A program made the position numbers and the translations under genes. A stretch of DNA of 64,000 nt from Saccharina japonica (lineage: Eukaryota > Sar > Phaeophyceae > Laminariales > Laminariaceae). How positions within the stretch are numbered: position 1 is the first letter of the stretch; every line of letters starts with the position of its first letter. The stretch is taken from the NCBI GenBank assembly GCA_008828725.1, contig MEHQ01002731.1, positions 41,802-105,801 on the forward strand, read 5' to 3'. Below, piece after piece: positions 54,901 through 61,955 of this stretch. Under the pieces are notes generated by a model, which had not been told where the DNA came from, made no database searches, and saw nothing but the letters and a program-made list of their open reading frames with translations.

Positions 54901-57900
54901 CGCTGCCACTAACGCCACCAGCACCGCTACAGCTACAGCCACGGTCATCGTCACCGCTACCACCACCACTACCATCACCGGTACCGCCACTTGTCGCCGT
55001 TACTTGCATGAACACCACCCACTTGCACCCGTCTTTTTTCCGCCCCCCCAAGGTGTTGGTGCTACCACTATCGCCACCGCTACCATTACCGCTATCATTA
55101 CCGCTATCATTACCGTTACCGCTACAAATACCGCTACAAACTACCACACCATTGCCGCCACCAACGAGTTACCGCTGCCGTACAGCGTACAGCCACCGTG
55201 ACCATGACCGCTACTGGTGCCATTACATTACCGCTACCGCTACCGCTAAGACTACCGTTACCGCTAAGACTACCGTTACCGCTACGATTACCGTTACCGC
55301 TGCCGTTAACGCTAATATTACCTTTACCCCTGCCACTACCGCTGCCATTACCGCCACCGATACCGCTACCGCCACCAATACCGCTAAATCCAATTGTTAC
55401 CGATACCTGCATGAAGATAACCCACTTGCACCCATCCTCTTGCCACCTCCTCAAGGTCTTGGTGCTGTGCATGAGGGCATGGACATCGCCGTGGCCGTGG
55501 GGCTTTGTCAGGATGGCAAAACTGTCGTCCGGGTCTAGCGACAAGGCTCCGTTGGAATCCTGAGAAAGGACGGGGTAGCGTTAAAAGAAATGAGTTAGGA
55601 GTTAAGGCGCGGGGAATATGTTGTAAGGAGTTGCATGGAGGGGGAAAAGGAGGAAACAGACGGAGAGGAACAGAGGGAGAGAGGAAGAGGAGCAGGGAAA
55701 GATATTTCACTGTCACAAATGGCAATGCCTTCGTCAGCACTGAATACTGATTATTTTATTGTTTCTATTATGTTGCCCACGTCTTGGGAGCACGGACTAC
55801 CTTTTGGCGAAGTTGGTAACGCTGGCACCAGCGACAATGACAACAACAGCGACAGCAGAAGCACCAGAAACACCACTAACTCCACCACCAGCAACAGCAA
55901 TACTATCACCCACAACAACACCAAGACTACCACCACCAAAGCAAGTAATAATTCTTGAAAGCACCAAACTACCATCCGCATTGTGCCTAATAAAGCTATG
56001 CTACGTACAAGATCATTGCTACCACCCCACCATCATCCACCGCCACCATAGCTACTGATAAAGCCATGCTACATGCAAGAGCACGACCACCCCCTCACCA
56101 ATATGCACCACCACCAATAACACCAACAACACCAACACCACCACCACCACCAGCTCCAGCTCCAAGACATGCCTATTATTGAATACACCGAACACATGTA
56201 TCCATATATTGCCTCACAAACAGCGACAACACATGCAGCATGTAACTGAAAGCACCAAAATACGTATTCACATATCACCTCAAAAGCTAAAGCAAGGAAC
56301 TTCCGAGGGGGGCAATGTCGGAGACAAAAGGGGCGATTGCAGCATCGGCCAAACATGGCACCCCGGCCTACTGTACTGTATGATCTGAAGAGCACAACTC
56401 GGGCAGATCATGATCTAGATCATCTACAGATAAACCATGATCTACAGTAAATCATCTAAAGGTAAATCATGATATAGATCATCCACAGATAGATCGTGAT
56501 CCATGTAGATAATCTACAGATACAACATGATCTAGATCATCTACAGATAGATAATCTACGTATAGATCATGATCTAGATCATCTACCGATAAATCGTGAT
56601 CTAAATAATCTCCAGGTACAGCATGATCCACAGCAGATCATCTAGACCCCCCCGCCTGCCGTTGTGATAAGTTGTGCGGGATCTGCATATTCGTACAGAT
56701 CTAACCCAGGAAACATGTGCAAGATCATGCGGACCATACGGGTCCCCACCCGGAAACACGAGCTAGATATTTCAAGACCGGGAATCCACCTGCCTTGAAA
56801 GATCAAGACCGGGAACCCACCTGCCTTGAAATATGATATATACGTAGGGACGCGTGCTATGATAGAGGAATACCTTTTTTCGGCTGAAACGCTTTCTGAA
56901 CGACGGGCCGCCTTAACCCAAATTCGTCGGAATGACATTCTTGTGTTGCTATAGTGTTCGCGGTATCGCTTGGCTATGGGATTGTTCATCGGGTGGCTCT
57001 TCTGGTTTCCTCCCAAAAATGTTTTTGGGTGGGGTTGGAGCTCCTAACAAAAACACCCTCAGGAAGAACATGGTGCACCTCTACCGTGCGTCTAGGTCGT
57101 GGAAGTGGAACATCGTTTGTCTGTCCGAGGTGTGCAGTGTTGAGACACGCGCGCAGCCATGGTTGACTACCGTATACCAGGTATACGGGATTGCGTCCGA
57201 ACTGGAAAAATAATGCAAAAGAGCTGTGCACGACACGCAGGCAGGCATGGTGAAACTTGCAAGGTTGCGGTGTTCTGTAGGGTTTTGTCCAATTCACAGC
57301 ATTGTATTTTGCCACCTTCCCCGCAGTGATAAAAGAGGAACATATCAGGGTAAAAACAGTAGTGGAAGCAGCGTTGGCGTGCGCGTGTGCGTGTGTGTGT
57401 GTGCCGCGCGCGTCGTAGTGCTTACCGTACGCTCTTGCGAGCCGGTCGACTACAGTAGACCGCACTTGTGTTTGTTTTTTTCGTCTGTACACATGGGTCC
57501 CTCTGGAGTGGGGAGGGAATATACCCCCAGGGGAAAAACAATACAAGATGCAAAATACAACGCGGTGCAATAGGTATCATGATAAAACATCTGGTCCTAC
57601 ATATGATCGATCGAAGTATCATACTCAGCTTGCAAAAATGAGTTTCGACGAATTCCTCGATCTCACAGCTGTTTTTTTTTTTTTTTCTAAAGATTAATCA
57701 TACATAGTTGGGTTCGGCTTGGGGACGGGTTGTGCTAAATAAATTTCGCGAAAGAGGGACGTAATAGTATTCCACACGTCAGATAGATCATCGATCTCCA
57801 GTTCACGATCTAGATCCTTCAGGGAAAATATATTCCTGATCTGTGTGATCTATAGCTCTGTATGATCTACTGTTCGTAGCACAATATGTATATTTCCTGG

Positions 57901-60726
57901 GTTGCACCTGTACTTTATGCACCTGTACTTTATGCACCTGTACTTTATTGACGCAGATCTCGCACAACGTATCATATCGGCAGGATAGGATCTAGTTCAC
58001 CTAGCTGATCTATCTGCAGATGATCTGTTTGACCTGCGAAAGGTAGGTTTACAGTATACAGAAAAGAGCAACTCACCTCTATAGCGGCAACTTTCTCCTG
58101 CTTCATGAGCGTAACCTGCCCTTCCTCCATCCCGAACCATTCCCCCTTCTCGAGCAGGTCCTGCGTTCGGTCCCGTGTGTCGTCGCTGACCATGATGGAC
58201 AGGGGAAGCTTGCGACCGTCCCCGTACCTAGCGGGGGGCCAATAACGCGTCCGCACGGTGACGAGGGGGTGTATTCTTGTCATGCACGGTCGTTGGCATA
58301 TGACTAAAGACCGTCGCATCCCTTTTAATGCCGGGACGGAGCACGTCGGGCGTTCACCGACCAGGTAGACATTAACTGCTTGCATCAGGCGCGGAGTGAA
58401 ACGTCAGGTGTTCGACGAATCGCACGGAGGGTGAGCTGCATCCTACTACTAAGAACCGCTTACGAGGCGGACTTTCTTGCATGTGCATGACAGTGTCGAA
58501 TTCATAGAATGGAGGAGGGTGAGGGGGGGGTGCTGAACGTGGGAAGTGACCACGCACTGTAGTTACCTGCTGGGAAAAAACGACAACAACCACAGCAACA
58601 CAAAACACATGAAACAGCACACAACGAACAAAACAAAACAAAACACAACGCAATAAAACAGAAGAATCATCGTTCGCTACCGACCACAACATATTGAGAT
58701 GCCCCTTTCTGTCAACTCGCTTGGCCTGTAGATGTGGGATCTGTGAATTGTACAGCTAACAGTTACATACTCCCTTGGACTGCAGGTGGCCTGCAGGTGG
58801 CCTGTAGGTGTAAGATCTGTGCGATGTGCAGCTCATAGTCACTCAACCGTCTCGCATGTATAGGATCTGTGCGATGTACAGCTCAGTCACTCACTTGGCC
58901 TGCAGGTGTAAGATCTGTGCGATGTACAGCTCAAGGTAGGACGCCATGGTGCAAGTCTCGCTCGGTAGGCGTAGCTTGATGTCGCCGTAGCCCAATCGCT
59001 CCCCCAGCCCGCCCGCAACCAGAACGAACCCACAATATTTTACCTATGTTTTTGTGAGGGCGTCGCAAGCAGTGATAGGGGGGGGGGGGGACGAGAATGG
59101 GGGCGGGGGGGAAGGGGGGAGGGAGGGACGGAGAGGGAAGGGGAAGGCGGTGGGGTGTGAGTACTCATTGTCATGCGCGGCCGTATCGCATGCATGACCA
59201 TAGACCCTCGCATCCCTACAAACGCCGGGACGGGGCAAGTCGGGTTTCCACTGACCAGGTAGGGGAGGCAGGAAGATGGCACGTGGGCACGTGAGCGCAG
59301 CACGCAAAATAGTCCCAACTACTGTACACGTTTCATTGCGATAGTGCTGAGCATATGTCATACTGTAACCTGGTCGAGATACGGCAGTCACCAACTGTAG
59401 ACCAAGCATTCCCGGTCAGCCAACACCAGCGGTATTTGCGCCAGAAAATCCTACACGACACTCTTGTACACAAAACAATAATCGCGATAAGACAATCACG
59501 AGAGCGAGCCAAACAAAACAGAAAAAAACAGCAACCAGCTCACCACAAACACCAAACAATCTCAGGACAAGACATCAGCAGTTATGTAGCCCCCCCCCCA
59601 CCAAATACGGCATCAATCGGTGGCTGGGACTACTCCTTCTTTGCTAAACAATAACAAGGTCGACGCCAACCCCGTTCACTGTTAATGGTCCCTTTGGGAC
59701 TCAAGCAGAGAAACCTCAAAAGAGGCGAGAAATGCGGTCGTGTCAAGTACCAGGTATCAACACCCGTCGGACAAATCACAATATTGATAGTCTACAGTAG
59801 TAGATCCTAACCTGGCGTAAATGGCATGTTGCGTTTTCGAGACTGAGCGCGCGTAGTGCATGTCCAACCCAGGAAAACGTGTTGCTAGGCCATACCTGGT
59901 ACAGATGACGTAAGGCTCCTATTTCATATCAGGCGACAACGCCAGCAACAGATCACAGAGATCGGGACTCTATCCGCTCTGAAAGATCTAGACCAAGAAG
60001 AAGCGGGAATCGGTTACTCTGTCCGAGGCGTTTGAAGCATTATCATGCTGCCCGCGTGTGTCGTACGCCCCCTCACACTACCGTTCGGACGGCATCCACC
60101 GCCCCCAAGCAGTCCGGACTACTACTACTGGGTTTCGCGTAACCGACCCGACAACCGTCAAAGTATTTCACACCCCGGAACAGATCATGGATACCCACTT
60201 CACGATCTATAAGCCGTAAGCCTTTCAAGGCAGATCTATTCCCGATCTTGTATGTATGATTTTAGCTCATGTCGCCTGGCGGGGCCCGTACAATCGTCAC
60301 GATCTGAAGTAGCACCTGTTTCGTGGGTCGGATCCGTACTACAGTACGTATGCACAACGGCGGGTGAGGAACTAGACCATCTAGATCATGATCCGTCTGA
60401 GGTGTGATTAGTTCTATTTTCGACGGTTTTCCCCTTCCAATTTGACTTTTATTTTGGAGGTTTTACACCCGTTTATGGCTACACTCCCGTTTTTCTGAGT
60501 CAAACTGCTTGGGATTAGAGTCATATTTACGTTTATCTTGGGATTAGAGTCATATTTACGTGTGTCTCGGGATTAGAGTGCAGTACAAAAATGGAGAAGT
60601 GGTGGTTTCAGCGCCCACCTGCTCCATCCCGCGCTGCTCGAGGGCGTCGTACTGCTCCGTCCCCAGCTCGAGCCGCTGCCCCTCCGGCACAGAAGGTTTC
60701 CATCCAGAGAGGGGGTTGCTTCCTTC
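45740..60726 (-). CDS. USP: UDP-sugar pyrophosphorylase (12 exons; N-terminal part missing)
   Basis: Converts sugar-1-phosphates plus UTP to UDP-sugars and pyrophosphate with broad specificity, supplying cell-wall and storage polysaccharide synthesis; usually cytosolic. Twelve exons join in frame (60619-60726, 58895-59043, 58077-58227, 55407-55559, 54005-54160, 53185-53325, 52361-52408, 51605-51664, 49852-49962, 48529-48639, 47775-47972, 45740-45958) for 534 residues, aligning by memory with about residue 97 to the end of the 614-residue Arabidopsis enzyme. Diagnostic motifs are present: nucleotide-binding [64 protein letters not shown] and C-terminal IRGFRF. Every junction is GT-AG and phase-consistent. 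About 95 N-terminal residues were not found; they may lie in 60.7-62 kb unrecognised or beyond the right edge. Introns are 0.3-2.6 kb and packed with repeats, several spanning splice donors. Confidence 0.92.
46015..46290 (+). mobile_element. Family C repeat, copy 5
   Basis: In USP intron 11: repeated CATCTACAGATAGATCGTCT head, then CTATTAATAG at 46080 where copies at 16.0 and 56.6 kb have CTAG, then CCTGCCGTTACGAGATACTG and later family blocks. Confidence 0.7.
46754..47774 (-). repeat. Four ghosts of exon 11 end between CCCTAA-like spacers
   Basis: The exon 11 end (GGGAAGGGGGACGTTACC to GAGATAAAG/GTGCGC) recurs with junctions near 47447, 47123, 46962 and 46847. The farthest ghost keeps both the frame ([20 protein letters not shown]) and the donor CAG/GTGCGC; the others have lost the donor. 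Spacers are degenerate CCCTAACC/CCCCTACC, resembling telomeric sequence. Confidence 0.9.
47580..47690. repeat. Hairpin of two opposed family B heads
   Basis: A TTGTTGCTTGCCCTAGTCAT arm and its near-perfect complement (ATGACTAAGGCAAGCAACAA) flank a short loop, followed by a reverse-orientation CATGCATGAATATGAAGTAC head and a C-run. Confidence 0.75.
47775..47972 (-). CDS. USP: USP visible exon 11
   Basis: 66 codons, [15 protein letters not shown], then [20 protein letters not shown] and ALEIK. Acceptor CAAAAAG, donor ATAAAG/GTGCGC, phase 0. Confidence 0.92.
48529..48639 (-). CDS. USP: USP visible exon 10
   Basis: 37 codons, Ala-rich start then [20 protein letters not shown]. Acceptor GCAAAAAG, donor AACCAG/GTGAGT, phase 0. 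Confidence 0.85.
48795..49040 (+). mobile_element. Partial family B heads in USP intron 9
   Basis: Three partial heads, each after a G-run: GTACTCATGTCAATGCATGG (48802), GTGCTCATATCATGCATGG (about 48884) and GTACTCATTCGTTGCTTGCC (about 48995). Confidence 0.65.
49280..49851 (-). repeat. Six ghost copies of exon 9 donor, about 90-bp period
   Basis: The exon 9 end and first intron bases (TGCAAGAACAACATC to GCTCAG/GTACGC) recur six times with junctions at 49762, 49674, 49585, 49495, 49402 and 49309, spaced 88-93 bp. Ghosts translate as variants of the exon end ([55 protein letters not shown]). Three have CAG/GTACAC, one CAG/GTGCCC, one CAG/GCACAC, and the last has lost the donor. Confidence 0.93.
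49852..49962 (-). CDS. USP: USP visible exon 9
   Basis: 37 codons, [20 protein letters not shown] and [12 protein letters not shown]. Acceptor CTGGCAG, donor GCTCAG/GTACGC, phase 0. Confidence 0.92.
50187..50400 (+). mobile_element. Family B repeat in USP intron 8
   Basis: Begins GCATGTCATGCATGGCCGTA, no long G-run directly before it; blocks run to GCTGGTGAGGCGGG. Confidence 0.7.
51605..51664 (-). CDS. USP: USP visible exon 8 (60 bp)
   Basis: Twenty codons, [19 protein letters not shown] preceded by Y. Acceptor TTGGACAG, donor ATGCAG/GTGCGT; the intron begins with a GGT/GATGGT microsatellite right after the donor. Confidence 0.9.
51708..51965 (+). mobile_element. Family B repeat in USP intron 7
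   Basis: G-run, then TACTTAATATTCATGCAGGG and the full block order to GGCGTGGCCGCTTCC. Confidence 0.8.
52361..52408 (-). CDS. USP: USP visible exon 7 (48 bp)
   Basis: Sixteen codons, [16 protein letters not shown]. Acceptor GAAAAG, donor CCGAAG/GTGAGC, phase 0. Matches the EFVNPKY segment of plant USP. Confidence 0.85.
52790..53160. repeat. ACC/CAACAC low-complexity block in USP intron 6
   Basis: Two diverged copies of about 138 bp (starting ACCAGAACCATCACC) are followed by an (ACC)n microsatellite (53060-53150) that ends just outside the exon 6 donor. On the transcript it is a GGT-repeat. Confidence 0.8.
53185..53325 (-). CDS. USP: USP visible exon 6
   Basis: [12 protein letters not shown] and [18 protein letters not shown], the sugar-binding core. 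An 11-base G-run inside the exon encodes REGGGAG. Acceptor GCTGCAG, donor AAG/GTGTGT, phase 0. Confidence 0.92.
53838..53940. repeat. CCATCA microsatellite
   Basis: About sixteen nearly perfect ATCACC hexamers in USP intron 5. Confidence 0.95.
54005..54160 (-). CDS. USP: USP visible exon 5
   Basis: [20 protein letters not shown], then [20 protein letters not shown]. Acceptor ACGAAG, donor ATGACG/GTGAGA, phase 0. Confidence 0.92.
54280..55400. repeat. ACCGCTACC/GGTAACGG degenerate repeat with a ghost of USP exon 4
   Basis: Most of USP intron 4 is a hexamer-like degenerate repeat (ACCGCTACCGTTACCGCTAC on the plus strand). On the transcribed strand it becomes GGTAACGG-type units, that is, dozens of donor-like GGTAAC strings. 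At 55004-55070 the 3-prime part of exon 4 recurs ([10 protein letters not shown], then CAA/GTAACG), 403 bp from the real donor. Confidence 0.85.
55407..55559 (-). CDS. USP: USP visible exon 4
   Basis: 51 codons with [18 protein letters not shown] and [13 protein letters not shown]. Acceptor TTCTCAG, donor ATGCAG/GTATCG, phase 0. Confidence 0.92.
56395..56835 (+). mobile_element. Family C repeat with expanded head (USP intron 3)
   Basis: An expanded tandem ATGATCTAGATCATCTACAG region (56395-56640), then CTGCCGTTGTGATAAGTTG, CCCAGGAAACATGTGC, GGGTCCCCACCCGG and a duplicated ACCGGGAACCCACCTGCC tail. Confidence 0.75.
57780..58045 (-). mobile_element. Family C repeat, reverse orientation (USP intron 3)
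   Basis: Reverse-complement order of the family blocks, with an internal 18-bp triplication of GCACCTGTACTTTAT (57906-57952). Confidence 0.7.
58077..58227 (-). CDS. USP: USP visible exon 3
   Basis: Encodes [20 protein letters not shown] and [20 protein letters not shown]. Acceptor CGCTAG, donor AGAG/GTGAGT, phase 0. Confidence 0.92.
58268..58500 (+). mobile_element. Family B repeat in USP intron 2
   Basis: GTGTATTCTTGTCATGCACGG, then CGTCGCATCCC, GCCGGGACGGAGCACGTCGG and GGGTGAGCTGCATCCTACTA. Confidence 0.78.
58718..58937 (-). repeat. Donor-spanning tandem array in USP intron 2
   Basis: The end of visible exon 2 (GAGCTGTACATCGCACAGAT to CAGGCCAA, then GTGAGTGACT) is followed in the intron by three diverged copies. 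In order, their junctions read GACG/GTTGAG, TCCAA/GGGAGT and GCCAA/GCGAGT. Units are 48-75 bp. Confidence 0.88.
58895..59043 (-). CDS. USP: USP visible exon 2 (UTP-binding loop)
   Basis: Carries [20 protein letters not shown] and ends [12 protein letters not shown]. Acceptor ACATAG, donor GCCAA/GTGAGT, phase 2. Confidence 0.92.
59085..59265 (+). mobile_element. Family B repeat head in USP intron 1
   Basis: G-rich stretch (59080-59155), then GAGTACTCATTGTCATGCGC, CCCTCGCATCCCTACAAACG and GACCAGGTAGG, then truncated. Confidence 0.7.
59780..60400. mobile_element. Two family C repeats in inverted orientation (USP intron 1)
   Basis: A plus copy (about 59780-60030) and a minus copy (about 60175-60400) face each other across about 150 bp. 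Confidence 0.65.
60508..60585. repeat. Minisatellite near the exon 1 donor
   Basis: Three imperfect copies of GGGATTAGAGTCATATTTACG, about 30 bp each, ending about 35 bp from the donor of USP visible exon 1. Confidence 0.85.
60619..60726 (-). CDS. USP: USP visible exon 1
   Basis: 36 codons, [16 protein letters not shown] to EQRGMEQ. Acceptor CTTGCAG, donor GAGCAG/GTGGGC, phase 0. The preceding exon was not found. Confidence 0.85.
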
Positions 60727-60783
60727 CTGCAAGATCGTGCCGCCATTTACCCCAAAAAAAAAACAAAAAAAAACATACCGGCA

Positions 60784-61061
60784 TGCTAGTCATGCCCCGA
60801 GGTATACAGAAAGCTAAACGACCAGCGCGTAGAAAAACGATCGACCGGCAAGTGACGCTAACGGCCAGCATAGCTACGTATGTACGACAGATTGGCACGA
60901 GTCAAGCGATTGAGCTTGATATTGAATTATCTCAAAACTTCAATACTGATATTGACAAAATGTTGGCGCCCGATCTTTCCATCTATATTGAGATCGAGAA
61001 GCCTAATATCAATACCAAATGCGCACTCCCCGCCTATATAACGCATTGCCAGAAGACTTGA
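60784..61061 (+). CDS. Unassigned coding-like fragment
   Basis: An ATG-initiated plus frame ends with a well-formed sequence (IATYVRQIGTSQAIELDIEL, then DKMLAPDLSIYIEIEKPNIN) and a stop at 61061. A second protein-like plus frame follows at 61081-61340 (RYPDVRKCKDLLDVGINNQA). They could be exons or remnants of one gene. I recognise no family. Confidence 0.3.
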
Positions 61062-61340
61062 AACTCTTACCTAAAATTCGCCCCCGCACCCCACACAACC
61101 ACACAAAAGCATCGCCGCACGATCCACTCGAGGCGGACCGTTGCTACCCTACTACGTATCGCCACACGACGATACCCAGATGTTCGGAAATGTAAGGACC
61201 TTTTGGATGTTGGTATTAATAACCAAGCGGTGACTAAATTCCCGGACATAGTGGTACACGAACTAAGCCGCCACGGACAAACCACACACACACGTACGGT
61301 GTCAAGAATATTCGATGACACTCCCGCAGTCGGGTGAAAA

Positions 61341-61955
61341 GATTGGCGCTGGCAATCGTTAAACAGACCGAGCAAGCACGGTGCGTCGAGAATGTGTAAA
61401 GAATGTATCACTCTTGAAAACTGCCGCTTGAGGGGGTCAAGAGCGTATGACGATGATCTGTGGTAAGTTCAGATGCGGTTTGACGAGTGAACGTGACGGT
61501 GTGTGCAAACAGCCCAGTCCCTCAATCTTGAGATCCTCTAACAGCAACGTCTATCGACGGCTCTTCACTGCAACTCTTCGTCGACTAAAGAACTGCTGGA
61601 AGGGTCTTCTAAATATCCCGATACTCATAGTGCGGTGTAATTAGTCGAACCGCAACTTACGAGGCATTGGCTCAGGCTATGTATGGCAGAGTTTATAACA
61701 CTCCCCCACAATGCGAGTCGCAATGCAAAAAAAAGAAAATGTCTCAGAGCGATCGAAGCATGACTAAAGTGCTGACCATGGCTAACGCCTCACCAGCACT
61801 TGTTAGAAGCGTGAGAAACACTACGAAAATGCCAATCATGGCTAACGTACCACCAGCACGTGTTGGAAACAACGCTAATTTACGACAGTAGAACACTGAC
61901 GGTGTAATACATGGCCAAGGGGGGGAGGGGGGGGGCTGGCTGCGTCCTGAGAGTG
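61341..61955. other. Non-coding, with a small tandem duplication
   Basis: 61760-61875 holds two diverged copies of about 66 bp (ACCATGGCTAACGCCTCACC and ATCATGGCTAACGTACCACC). Nothing else is recognised, and no USP N-terminal exon is visible on the minus strand. Confidence 0.5.

Noticed and set aside
60727-61440. Missing N-terminal exons of USP on the minus strand
   Set aside because: No frame resembles the expected N-terminal motifs (HLFxxW, YPGGL); a GGTATGT donor-like site near 60780 follows no convincing coding sequence.
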